Below are positions 8,628-14,743 of a stretch of DNA of 14,743 nucleotides, in pieces. Origin of the DNA: an uncultured Ventosimonas sp. (GTDB taxonomy: Bacteria; Pseudomonadota; Gammaproteobacteria; Pseudomonadales; Pseudomonadaceae). The DNA is taken from NCBI GenBank assembly GCA_945283395.1, contig CALYQH010000007.1:1-14743 (forward strand). The letters are read 5' to 3'. Within the stretch, counting starts at the first letter, position 1. Every line of letters begins with the position of its first letter. The position numbers were made by a program, and so were the translations under genes. The notes beneath the pieces are model-generated. The model was not told the origin of the DNA. It worked only from the letters and a program-made list of their open reading frames with translations, and searched no databases.

Positions 8628-9443
8628 TTACCCTTTATCAGTTAATGTTAATTGACATTCATTAAAGAAAACTTGCTCACAATCATATAAAGGCAAACCT
8701 TTCTCTAGATGCAATTTAACTAACCAAGGTTGAACTAAACCTGCTCTTTTAATTAATTCAGTTTGCAAAAACACTTCTTGTTTAGTCCCATGAATTAATA
8801 ATTGTCCCTGATCTAATACAAAAACCTCATCGCACACCTGATAAATTAAATCAATATCATGACTAGCAATAACTACTTGCTTCCCATCAGCTACTAGTCT
8901 TTGTAAAATCTCTATAATATGTTGTCTTCCTTTAGGATCTAATCCTGCTGTAGGTTCATCTAATAAAATACAACTGGCATTTAATACTAAAGCGCCCGCT
9001 ATAGCGACACGTTTCTTTTGACCAAAACTTAAATATTGAATAGGTTGATCAACAAATTCATTAGCATCTACCAACGTTAACGCATTAGCAACACGCTTAG
9101 TAATTTCTGTTTCATTTACCCCTAAATTTCGCAAACTAAAGGCTATATCACTTTTAATATCGGTATAAAAAATCTGTTGATCTGGCTCTTGGAATACAAT
9201 AGCTACATTCTGTCTTAATTGATATAAGTCCTCTTTATTATAACTAATAGGTTCATCATTCCAACAGACAAAGCCTGAGTTTGGTTTTAAAAAACCTAAT
9301 AATGTCATAAATAAAGTGGATTTACCCGAACCATTAGCTCCTACTAGACCTGAGACCTTACCTGCTGATAAGTCTAAGGTGATATTCTTCAGGGCTCCTT
9401 CACCTTGTTCATATTTAAAACAAAGCTCTTTTGTTGATAACAT
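8628..9443 (-). CDS. cbiO: Cobalt ECF transporter ATPase CbiO
   Basis: A 271-residue ABC ATPase with all motifs: Walker A GANGSGKST (35-43), Q-loop Gln85 in FQEPDQQIF (84-92), signature LSFGQKKR (138-145), Walker B CILLDEPTAGLD (158-169) and switch His195 in ASHDID. The Q-loop stretch FQxPDQQxF is typical of energy-coupling-factor ATPases. It powers cobalt import with CbiQ and the substrate-specific CbiM-CbiN on the cytoplasmic face of the membrane. The tail after about residue 215 is the usual C-terminal extension. It begins 15 bases after the cbiQ stop, with a small hairpin over the junction (9460-9480). Confidence 0.96.
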   Translation of the reverse strand: MLSTKELCFKYEQGEGALKNITLDLSAGKVSGLVGANGSGKSTLFMTLLGFLKPNSGFVCWNDEPISYNKEDLYQLRQNVAIVFQEPDQQIFYTDIKSDIAFSLRNLGVNETEITKRVANALTLVDANEFVDQPIQYLSFGQKKRVAIAGALVLNASCILLDEPTAGLDPKGRQHIIEILQRLVADGKQVVIASHDIDLIYQVCDEVFVLDQGQLLIHGTKQEVFLQTELIKRAGLVQPWLVKLHLEKGLPLYDCEQVFFNECQLTLTDKG

Positions 9444-9458
9444 AATACATCTCTAATA

Positions 9459-10136
9459 CTAAAGGTGAAAATCACCTTTATATAATTTAGTTTCTAAAGC
9501 AATGGTCATTTGACTATAACGGCTTAATACTCTAGTTAATAACATAGTAATCAGCATACCCAAAGAGTGATAACTTGTTTTCATAGAAATATAGCCAAAG
9601 CGAAGGGTTTGAGCTCTCTTGATAGCCGCTACTTCATCTAAGAAAATAAAAATAAATCTATATGTTAATAAAATAATTTCTAATAATACTTTAGGAAGAT
9701 GGGTCTTTTTTCCTATTTGTATCAATTGATCGAAAGGTGTACACAAAACAAATAAATAAGTAACTGCCAAACAACATAAACTACGAAAAAAAGCATTTTG
9801 AGCTACTATTATCGAGTCAGCATTGATACCTATATAAATTGAACCTATAGGAATACTTACTAACATATGCTCTTTATTCCAAGCAAAAGACAATAAGATT
9901 CCTATGACACTCACTAATAAAAAAGCGAAAGGTATAAACAGCCATCGACAATATTTTTTTAAACCAATATGGCTGTTATAACATGTAATTGGGGCAAGTA
10001 CCAATAATACTAATACTTGTATTAAAGTTGTAGAACAAAAAGCTATCAACAATAAGCTAATAAAACCAATACCTTTAGCTAATGGATTTACCGTTCGCCA
10101 ACGGCTCTGATAGGCATAATGATCAATTTCTAACAT
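9459..10136 (-). CDS. cbiQ: Cobalt ECF transporter transmembrane protein CbiQ
   Basis: A 225-residue EcfT-type membrane protein. It starts with the family pattern of a short amphipathic segment followed by NPLAKG (17-22), then hydrophobic helices near 24-52, 64-86, 115-133 and 150-168. Near the C-terminus are the coupling helices that touch CbiO: AAIKRAQTLRFG (170-181) and ALETKLYKG (213-221), variants of the A-R-G coupling motif. It links the substrate-binding CbiM/CbiN to the ATPase. The ATG overlaps the end of cbiN by 14 bases and has almost no ribosome binding site, so it probably depends on cbiN translation. Confidence 0.94.
   Translation of the reverse strand: MLEIDHYAYQSRWRTVNPLAKGIGFISLLLIAFCSTTLIQVLVLLVLAPITCYNSHIGLKKYCRWLFIPFAFLLVSVIGILLSFAWNKEHMLVSIPIGSIYIGINADSIIVAQNAFFRSLCCLAVTYLFVLCTPFDQLIQIGKKTHLPKVLLEIILLTYRFIFIFLDEVAAIKRAQTLRFGYISMKTSYHSLGMLITMLLTRVLSRYSQMTIALETKLYKGDFHL
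9460..9480 (-). repeat. Perfect inverted repeat at the cbiQ/cbiO junction
   Basis: A 9-bp perfect stem (AAAGGTGA against TCACCTTT plus one outer A-T pair) with a 3-base loop, formed by the last cbiQ codons. There is no T-run after it, so it is not a terminator. It could influence the relative output of cbiO or protect a processed mRNA end; this is inference. Confidence 0.5.
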
Positions 10137-10416
10137 CTGTTTTTAATCTTCTTTTACCACGATAATATCCTAAGATATAACAGATGACACCTGTACCCAA
10201 TGATCCCTGTAAAGTAAATAATAAGCTTTCAACCTCACTACTAGCTGGTTCAAAAAATGACTCAAACCAAGGTTTATAATTTGGATGGCTTGCTGTAATA
10301 GCATCTTCTGCTTGGCTATCAGAACCGCCAAACTCAGCCTTTTTATTGACTGGTAAAAAAAAGGGTATCAAACACATGATAACAACTATAGCCAACAGCA
10401 CTAAATTCTTTTTCAT
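10123..10416 (-). CDS. cbiN: Cobalt transport accessory protein CbiN
   Basis: A 97-residue protein with two membrane helices (about 5-22 and 70-86) and a hydrophilic extracytoplasmic loop containing EFGGSDSQAEDAI (28-40), the CbiN hallmark. Its length is close to the usual 90-100. In Salmonella, CbiN associates with CbiM and is required for cobalt loading. The start overlaps the cbiM stop (ATGA) and the end overlaps cbiQ, matching the canonical cbiMNQO order. Confidence 0.95.
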   Translation of the reverse strand: MKKNLVLLAIVVIMCLIPFFLPVNKKAEFGGSDSQAEDAITASHPNYKPWFESFFEPASSEVESLLFTLQGSLGTGVICYILGYYRGKRRLKTDVRN

Positions 10417-11144
10417 TGCCTAAACCCCTCTGCTGGCGCAATTTTACGTTCTGTGATGATATTATAAATAATAACCGTTAGTAATCCTTCGGCTATAGCT
10501 ATAGGAATCTGCGTTAAACAAAAAATTCCCATAAATTTTGTAGCCGCTGCTAAAAAACCTAATTGTGGATCAGGGAATGCACCAGCTAATTGAATAGAGG
10601 TTACAAAATAAGTAAAAATATCAGCTGTAAAAGCACATAAAAATACTCCTACATCTTTACGTATTTTCACTTTACAAGCCAAACGCCATACAAGATATCC
10701 TACAATTGGACCTAACACCGCCATTGACATACCATTAGCACCTAATGTAGTTAACCCACCGTGAGCTAACAATAATGCTTGAAATAATAGAACGATACCA
10801 GCCAATACAGACATAACCCAAGGGCCGAACATTACAACACCCAAACCTACACCAGTCGGATGGGAACAGCTACCGGTAACGGAAGGCATTTTTAAAGAAG
10901 ACAGTACAAATACAAATGCAGCACATAAGGCCAATAGCACTTTTTTATCGGTGCTGCCTTTAGAAATTTTTTTGAGTTGAAAAATACCCACTATTAAGAA
11001 TGGAATGTAGATGAGCCACCATGCTGCCGCCCACGTTGGCGGTAAAAAGCCTTCCATAATATGCATGGCAAATGCTTGTTGTGGAACTGTTAGCAGTACG
11101 GCTACCCCGCCAATACTTGCCATTAGTTTAACTTGCTTACCCAT
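10413..11144 (-). CDS. cbiM: Cobalt ECF transporter substrate-binding protein CbiM
   Basis: A 243-residue membrane protein. Residues 1-26 form a signal peptide ending VPQQAFA; cleavage gives a mature N-terminus MHIMEGFLPP, in which the N-terminal Met and following His are metal ligands in the CbiM/NikM family. SCSHPTGVGLG supplies the other conserved histidine region, and several membrane helices follow. I chose ATG at 11144 rather than the in-frame TTG at 11159: the TTG lies inside TTGAGG, and that GAGG serves as a ribosome binding site about 9 bases before the ATG. It is the first gene of the riboswitch-controlled transcript, 109 bases from the end of the riboswitch P1 stem. Confidence 0.95.
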   Translation of the reverse strand: MGKQVKLMASIGGVAVLLTVPQQAFAMHIMEGFLPPTWAAAWWLIYIPFLIVGIFQLKKISKGSTDKKVLLALCAAFVFVLSSLKMPSVTGSCSHPTGVGLGVVMFGPWVMSVLAGIVLLFQALLLAHGGLTTLGANGMSMAVLGPIVGYLVWRLACKVKIRKDVGVFLCAFTADIFTYFVTSIQLAGAFPDPQLGFLAAATKFMGIFCLTQIPIAIAEGLLTVIIYNIITERKIAPAEGFRQ

Positions 11145-11149
11145 ATAGC

Positions 11150-11204
11150 TATACCTCAACTAGTAGGAAAATAATCAGCCTTTTCTTATGGTGTTTGAGG
11201 TATA
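11150..11204 (-). promoter_or_regulatory. Inverted repeat masking the cbiM ribosome binding site
   Basis: Minus strand TATACCTC-AA... more exactly, a 10-base arm at 11204-11195 is the perfect complement of the arm TTGAGGTATA at 11159-11150, with a 35-base loop between. The downstream arm contains the GAGG ribosome binding site of cbiM, so closing this stem would block initiation. There is no T-run that would make it a terminator. It is therefore the likely expression platform of the upstream cobalamin riboswitch, acting on translation. The pairing is seen; the switching is inferred. Confidence 0.6.
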
Positions 11205-11229
11205 TCAATTGGTTGAAGACATGATATAA

Positions 11230-11407
11230 CTCTTCCCACCGAAGAGGACATTCATAGTAATCAAATAGGTCTTCTGGCTTGGCTTCATCCTTCTTTGTTC
11301 CTTCCCAAGTTTCCTCAGTGGTAATAACAAAGTCGTCCACCTTACAGCAGCGGGGGCTGCGTAGGAATTACACCTACTTCCTAGCATAAATGCTTTATTT
11401 GACTATG
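11230..11407 (-). promoter_or_regulatory. Cobalamin riboswitch upstream of cbiM
   Basis: The minus strand carries the B12-box core CAGCCCCCGCTGCTGTAAG (within 11360-11340), preceded by GGAAGTAGGTGTAATTCCTAC (its hairpin GTAGG/CCTAC) and followed by GGGAAGG, GATGAAGCC and GCCAGAAGACC (11278-11268), all in the order of the Rfam cobalamin family. P1 is visible: CATAGT-CAAATA (11407-11396) pairs with TATTTG-ATT-ACTATG (11267-11253), 12 bp with a 3-base bulge. A 7-bp stem (11332-11326 with 11299-11293) encloses an L5-like CCACT (11321-11317). Just after P1 a hairpin CTCTTC-GGTGG-GAAGAG (11246-11230) presents GGTGG, able to kiss CCACT as L13 does in studied examples. Adenosyl- or methylcobalamin preference cannot be told by eye. 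Confidence 0.93.
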
Positions 11408-11486
11408 ACTATATAAAGTTTATGCTTTTTTAAGTAGCGGGTAAATGAAAATAAGAAAATAAATTGACCTAGCTAAATGATTTTTA

Positions 11487-11515
11487 TATTTATCATAACC
11501 ACAATTAGTTGACAA
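11487..11515 (-). promoter_or_regulatory. Candidate promoter of the cbiMNQO-cob transcript
   Basis: Minus strand TTGTCA (11515-11510), 17-base spacer, TAAATA (11492-11487). Transcription would start near 11480, about 70 bases before the riboswitch P1 stem, a sensible leader geometry. It is a by-eye sigma-70 match only. Confidence 0.4.
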
Positions 11516-11922
11516 TTACTATAATGTCTCAAATAGATTTTATTTATTAATATAAATGAACCCTCATTTTAAAGGAGCTTTATTCGTTAGTGACTTGAAT
11601 AAGATTGATAATGCTTAGCTCTGATAAACTGTTGGTTTTATAATAATTATGTGTAGTTCCTTAGAGTTATTATTATTTTAATTTAACTAAAAATAAATAT
11701 AAAAATGCTATTATAATCATCTATCTTTATTTTATTACTCTTGCTTAATCATTCTATCAGAGCAGAATACCATCCCAGTAACTTTTTAGAAGTATGCTCT
11801 TTATTACTTATATAACCTATCAAAACAAAATTTTAGTAGCTTGTATTTGTAATTTATTTGAGTAATTTTTCATACAGGCTAAATGTCCTATATTAATACA
11901 ATACTACTACACCAAAAATAAG

Positions 11923-11943
11923 AAAAATTTTGCGTTTGCAAAA
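11923..11943 (-). terminator. Candidate intrinsic terminator downstream of cbiL
   Basis: Minus strand TTTTGC-AAAC-GCAAAA followed at once by TTTTTCT: a 6-bp stem, 4-base loop and T-run, about 180 bases after the cbiL stop. The stem has only two G-C pairs, so strength is doubtful. Confidence 0.4.
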
Positions 11944-12067
11944 GATATTAAAATTATTGGGTTAGTGGTGAAACTTCTTCACACAGTTTATCACCTTGCT
12001 ACACGAGAAAATAAAAGGTACGAGATGCTAGCATAAATAACATTACTATCAGCTTGTTTTCAATGTA

Positions 12068-12114
12068 AAGCTAATTCGATCTCTATTATTATTGATAATG
12101 AGATCAATTAGCTT
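12068..12114 (-). terminator. Long stem-loop just after cbiL
   Basis: A 15-bp stem: minus strand AAGCTAATTGATCTC (12114-12100) pairs with GAGATC-G-AATTAGCTT (12083-12068) with a single bulged base, and a 16-base AT-rich loop. It starts 6 bases after the cbiL stop. The T-run after it is poor (TTTACATTG), so it may work as a 3' mRNA-stabilizing stem or a Rho-assisted end rather than a classical terminator. Confidence 0.5.
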
Positions 12115-12120
12115 AATAAG

Positions 12121-12822
12121 CTACCATTCTTTATTGATTAAAATAGTCGTAAAATAAGGTAGTTTTTCATCTTCTGGCACATCTTTAAGATTGCGATATT
12201 GTTTTTCACTTGCAAGTGAAGCATCCGCTACTAAGACAGCATAATAGAGTAAATTTAGTTTTTCTATTAGCCCTTTTACTTCAGCAAAACATGAAGCTGC
12301 TTTCATTAGCACTAAGCTAGAATTATGAATTAACGCTTGCTCTAAAATAACCTTATCTGTCGTACAAGACATAACTACTAATGATTGAGTTTCCATTGCT
12401 AACGGTCTTTTAGTTCTAGCAGCTATCAGTGCAAAAGAAGTTATTCCAGGAATAATTTCCATATTTAAATCAGTTGGTAACCTTTCTAGAATGCTTACCC
12501 AAGTGCTATAAAGCATTACATCCCCTAAAGAAATAAAAGCAACTTTATTATTTGCAATTACATCCGCTTTAATCTCATCTGCTACAGACTGCCATGCTTG
12601 CTCTTTTTCAAGTGAATTATGGGTCATAGGAAAATGTCGTTCTTTAATCTTAGTATATTCTCCTAAATACTCCCTCACAATGGATAACGCCAAACTATCA
12701 CCCCCCTTTTTGCCAGCAGGCGCATAGACTATATCTATGCTAGCTAATAATTTGGCTGCCCTAACCGTAATTAAATCAGCAGCGCCAGGACCAGTACCAA
12801 TAGCATATAATTTTCCCGTCAT
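12121..12822 (-). CDS. cbiL: Cobalt-factor II / precorrin-2 C20-methyltransferase CbiL
   Basis: A 233-residue SAM-dependent tetrapyrrole methylase, near the 237 of Salmonella CbiL. Signatures: GTGPGAADLITVRAAKLL (9-26), SLGDVMLYSTW (98-108), which contains the GD-ML-YST pattern of C20-methyltransferases, and IPGITSF (124-130). It adds the C20 methyl to cobalt-factor II, the first corrin-specific methylation after cobalt insertion. I start at ATG 12822 because GAAGAGG precedes it and the protein then begins MTGKLYAIGTGPG as in homologues; the open frame extends 30 codons further into cbiK but that part has no family similarity. The gap to the cbiK stop is 2 bases. Confidence 0.95.
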   Translation of the reverse strand: MTGKLYAIGTGPGAADLITVRAAKLLASIDIVYAPAGKKGGDSLALSIVREYLGEYTKIKERHFPMTHNSLEKEQAWQSVADEIKADVIANNKVAFISLGDVMLYSTWVSILERLPTDLNMEIIPGITSFALIAARTKRPLAMETQSLVVMSCTTDKVILEQALIHNSSLVLMKAASCFAEVKGLIEKLNLLYYAVLVADASLASEKQYRNLKDVPEDEKLPYFTTILINKEW

Positions 12823-12824
12823 GT

Positions 12825-13607
12825 TTAAGCCTCTTCTTTTGTGGCAGCTAATAGATGCTCTGCAAATAATTGTCTTATTTGCAGGTTTTCTCCTAAACCT
12901 TGCAAATGACATTCAACCTCTATACCTAATGCTTGAATGCGACTACTCCACGAATCATCTTCATCAGAAGCCATATCGTGTGTGGCATGGTCACCTGCTA
13001 CTATCATAAAAGGCATAAGATGAACTTTACGCACTTTATCCGCTACTAATCTTTCTAAGATAGTATCTATCTCAGGATAACTTTCCACTGCCCCCATAAT
13101 AAAAGGTAATTTTCTATCAGTAAATAAGTGATCAATACAAGCATAAGCGGCAAAGGCATGATGTGTAGTGCCATGCCCCATGAAGACCACTCTTTCATCC
13201 GCAGCCATAACAGGTGCTTGCGCTTGTAAAGCAGCTATCACTTTCAAGTAATCATCAAAAGAGCTAAGCAATGGCTTACCTATAAACATTTTATTAAACT
13301 GATGTTGATAGACTTTAACCTCATTGATAATCTTTTCAAACTCATCTCCATTAATCACATGGAGTGATTGAATTGCTATATCCTGATAACCCTCTGCAAT
13401 CAACCTTTCCAACGCTTGCTGAGGGCTATCTATTAACATAAGATCACGCTGAGCCACTTTGCGACGAATTATATGTGAAGTCCAAGAACGAAAGAAATCA
13501 CGATCTGGACATAAAGCACGCATAGTCTCTTCACAACTTTCTATATTCTTAATGCGAGTTTCGGGGTAACTAGTGCCAAAGCTAACGACTAATAAAGCTT
13601 TTTTCAT
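12825..13607 (-). CDS. cbiK: Sirohydrochlorin cobaltochelatase CbiK
   Basis: A 260-residue class II chelatase with the length and key residues of Salmonella CbiK: His145 in FMGHGTTHHAF, His207 in AGDHATHDMASD and Glu89 in NGDEF. GAVESYPEID (172-181) is also typical. It inserts Co2+ into sirohydrochlorin (or precorrin-2), committing the tetrapyrrole to the anaerobic, early-cobalt cobalamin route. No signal peptide is present, so this is the cytoplasmic biosynthetic form and not the secreted haem-binding variants of some anaerobes. It begins 10 bases after the cobA stop with AAGGAA as ribosome binding site. Confidence 0.96.
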   Translation of the reverse strand: MKKALLVVSFGTSYPETRIKNIESCEETMRALCPDRDFFRSWTSHIIRRKVAQRDLMLIDSPQQALERLIAEGYQDIAIQSLHVINGDEFEKIINEVKVYQHQFNKMFIGKPLLSSFDDYLKVIAALQAQAPVMAADERVVFMGHGTTHHAFAAYACIDHLFTDRKLPFIMGAVESYPEIDTILERLVADKVRKVHLMPFMIVAGDHATHDMASDEDDSWSSRIQALGIEVECHLQGLGENLQIRQLFAEHLLAATKEEA

Positions 13608-13617
13608 GAACTATTCC

Positions 13618-14382
13618 TTAGGCAGTTGTTTCAGCTAGTAACTGAGTAAAATCAAGTAATTTATGTAATCTCACCACTTCTCCTACTACAATAAGGGCCG
13701 GTGGTTTTACCTGTTGTTCTTTAGCTACTTGTACTATATTTTGTAAAGTACCTGTTACTACTCTTTGATTATTACGACTAGCCCACATAACAATAGCTAC
13801 AGGGGTAGTTGCAGCTTTACCATAACGTATCAATTCATTACTAATATGCTCTAAATTAGATACACCCATTAAGATTACAATGGTTCCTTCTAGTTGAGCC
13901 AATGCCTGCCAATTAATGGGATCTTTTGCCTTATCAGCCCTTAAATGCCCAGTAACGACATGAAAAGATGAAGCATAATCTCTATGGGTGACTGGAATAC
14001 CTGCATAAGTCAAGCCACCAATAGCTGATGTAACGCCAGGAACAACTTCAAAGACAACCCCCTGCTCAACTATTTCTTGTGCTTCTTCCCCGCCTCTACC
14101 AAATACGTAAGGATCACCACTTTTCAAACGTACTACATTCTTGCCTTGTTTGGCATATTCCACAAGAATCTGGTTAATTTGAATTTGAGGGATAGGGTGA
14201 TGATCACTCTCTTTACCTACATTAACTTTTTCACAGTGTGCTGGAGCATAATTAAGTAATTCATGGTTAACTAACCTATCATAAACCAATACATCTGCGT
14301 TCTTGATACAATCCAAGCCTTTAACCGTAATTAAAGAAATATCACCTGGCCCGGCTCCTACTAACCACACTTTACCACTCAT
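13618..14382 (-). CDS. cobA: Uroporphyrinogen-III C-methyltransferase (SUMT)
   Basis: A 254-residue SUMT with the complete signature set: VGAGPGDISLIT (8-19), YDRLVN (34-39), LKSGDPYVFGRGGEE (86-100), VPGVTSA (114-120) and GIPVTHRD (128-135). It methylates uroporphyrinogen III at C2 and C7 to give precorrin-2, the branch point to sirohaem and cobalamin. There is no fused dehydrogenase/ferrochelatase domain as in CysG, so precorrin-2 oxidation must be done by another protein outside the window. Two ATGs stand in tandem; I chose the second because AGGTGG is then about 7 bases upstream, but 14385 is possible. It lies between cbiJ and cbiK, a dedicated enzyme for this pathway. In the literature cobA can also mean the adenosyltransferase; that is not meant here. 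Confidence 0.96.
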   Translation of the reverse strand: MSGKVWLVGAGPGDISLITVKGLDCIKNADVLVYDRLVNHELLNYAPAHCEKVNVGKESDHHPIPQIQINQILVEYAKQGKNVVRLKSGDPYVFGRGGEEAQEIVEQGVVFEVVPGVTSAIGGLTYAGIPVTHRDYASSFHVVTGHLRADKAKDPINWQALAQLEGTIVILMGVSNLEHISNELIRYGKAATTPVAIVMWASRNNQRVVTGTLQNIVQVAKEQQVKPPALIVVGEVVRLHKLLDFTQLLAETTA

Positions 14383-14395
14383 CATTTTCCACCTT

Positions 14396-14743
14396 TTATT
14401 TACACGCTTTTAATTGTTGTTCTAGCTCATCAAAGTTAGATACAAAGCGCTGATATATTTGTTTAGGACGACTAATCACAATACAAGGAATATTTAGCTT
14501 TAAACAAGGTAATACTTTCTCTGCATAACCTCCTTCAATACCAGATTCTTTAGTAATAACCACATCTGGTTGATAAAATTGATACATAGCTTCATTAATT
14601 AATTGATTAAAAGGGCCTTTCATGGCCACTATATCTCCTAACCCCAACCCTAGCTCTACGCAAGACTGGATGACATTAACAGTAGGCAATACTCGAACAA
14701 TCAACCTTTTGTCAGGTAAGTATTCTTTATACTTAGCTAGATC
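14396..14743 (-). CDS. cbiJ: Cobalt-precorrin-6A reductase CbiJ (5' end beyond window)
   Basis: The last 115 codons of a gene that enters from the right edge; the frame is open through the first base seen (DLAKYKEYLPDKR...). RLIVRVLPT, VAMKGPFNQLINEAM and VVITKESGIEGGYAEKV are the conserved C-terminal parts of the CbiJ/CobK family, which is about 250 residues, so a little under half is present. It reduces cobalt-precorrin-6A to 6B with NAD(P)H. A TTG at 14704 could be mistaken for a start, but the family similarity continues upstream of it. The stop is 10-13 bases before cobA, consistent with one transcript, and further cbi genes should lie to the right. Confidence 0.93.
   Translation of the reverse strand, partial: DLAKYKEYLPDKRLIVRVLPTVNVIQSCVELGLGLGDIVAMKGPFNQLINEAMYQFYQPDVVITKESGIEGGYAEKVLPCLKLNIPCIVISRPKQIYQRFVSNFDELEQQLKACK

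Larger units (their letters stand above)
11408..12120. other. Non-coding stretch between cbiL and the riboswitch
   Basis: About 710 AT-rich bases without a gene I can support on either strand. The right part is the 3' region of the cbiL transcript and holds three inverted repeats (12068-12114, 11967-11995 and 11928-11943). The left part holds the candidate promoter at 11487-11515. A short plus-strand frame at 11556-11618 (20 codons) lacks a ribosome binding site and is not called. In Salmonella, cbiL directly abuts cbiM, so this gap is an insertion, a decayed gene or a regulatory 3'/5' UTR pair. Nothing in it resembles a tRNA, transposase or known element. Confidence 0.55.

Noticed and set aside
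11149..11340. Minus-strand open frame of 63 codons upstream of cbiM
   Set aside because: It lies inside the riboswitch and its expression platform; its sequence is explained by conserved RNA elements and it has no protein similarity.
11205..11387. Second minus-strand open frame of 60 codons in the same place
   Set aside because: Same reason: it translates the B12-box core of the riboswitch.
11509..11525. TTGACA and TATAAT close together on the plus strand
   Set aside because: Only 5 bases separate them, far from the 16-18 needed for a promoter, and no gene follows.
11556..11618. Twenty-codon plus-strand frame beginning MNPHFKGALF
   Set aside because: It faintly recalls the start of a membrane transporter, but there is no ribosome binding site and no continuation in any frame, so a gene remnant is not supported.
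11704..11840. Short minus-strand frame reading GYISNKEHTSKKLLGWYSALIE
   Set aside because: Fewer than 30 codons between stops, no start with a ribosome binding site, and no family I recognise.
12823..12912. Thirty-codon upstream extension of cbiL
   Set aside because: It overlaps the cbiK 3' end and has no family similarity; the ATG at 12822 has a ribosome binding site and gives the usual N-terminus.
12737..13009. Plus-strand open frame of 90 codons
   Set aside because: It is antisense to the cbiK/cbiL junction, has no credible ribosome binding site, and both minus-strand genes are well supported.
14077..14259. Plus-strand open frame of 60 codons
   Set aside because: Antisense to the conserved core of the SUMT gene; no independent support.

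Overview
The window is an AT-rich stretch of bacterial chromosome holding two linked metabolic blocks on the minus strand, separated by one plus-strand gene. The EutS-EutP-EutQ order and close residue-level resemblance to enteric proteins, CbiK rather than CbiX, and a cob gene complement like that of Salmonella all suggest a low-GC gammaproteobacterium, plausibly host-associated. I cannot name the genus.

Left block (1-1516, minus): the head of an ethanolamine-utilization operon, eutS-eutP-eutQ. It starts at a strong ribosome binding site and runs off the left edge only a few codons before the expected end of eutQ. Next is a 348-base divergent intergenic region, then a secreted HAD-family phosphatase on the plus strand (1865-3184) that looks like phosphorylcholine phosphatases. 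A strong hairpin (3192-3224) separates it from the convergent cobalamin block.

Right block (3280-14743, minus): read in transcription order it is cbiJ (cut by the right edge), cobA (SUMT), cbiK, cbiL, then a 700-base non-coding stretch with hairpins, then a cobalamin riboswitch, then cbiM-cbiN-cbiQ-cbiO (cobalt ECF transporter), cobD-like, cobU, cobT, cobS, cobC and cbiP. Most junctions of the second transcript are ATGA or longer overlaps, so it is very probably one operon. The first transcript makes early corrin-ring intermediates by the anaerobic, early-cobalt route. The second imports cobalt and carries out amidation, aminopropanol supply and nucleotide-loop assembly.

The blocks fit together functionally: ethanolamine ammonia-lyase (eutBC, expected further left and not seen) needs adenosylcobalamin, which the right block makes. 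The phosphatase in between could supply ethanolamine from phosphoethanolamine; this is inference. The most informative non-coding element is the riboswitch at 11230-11407, with a P1 stem, a possible kissing-loop hairpin and a downstream inverted repeat that would mask the cbiM ribosome binding site. It indicates translational feedback by cobalamin on the transporter and late-assembly genes, separate from the upstream biosynthetic genes. I saw no mobile element, tRNA, rRNA, CRISPR array or clearly new defence or biosynthetic system.
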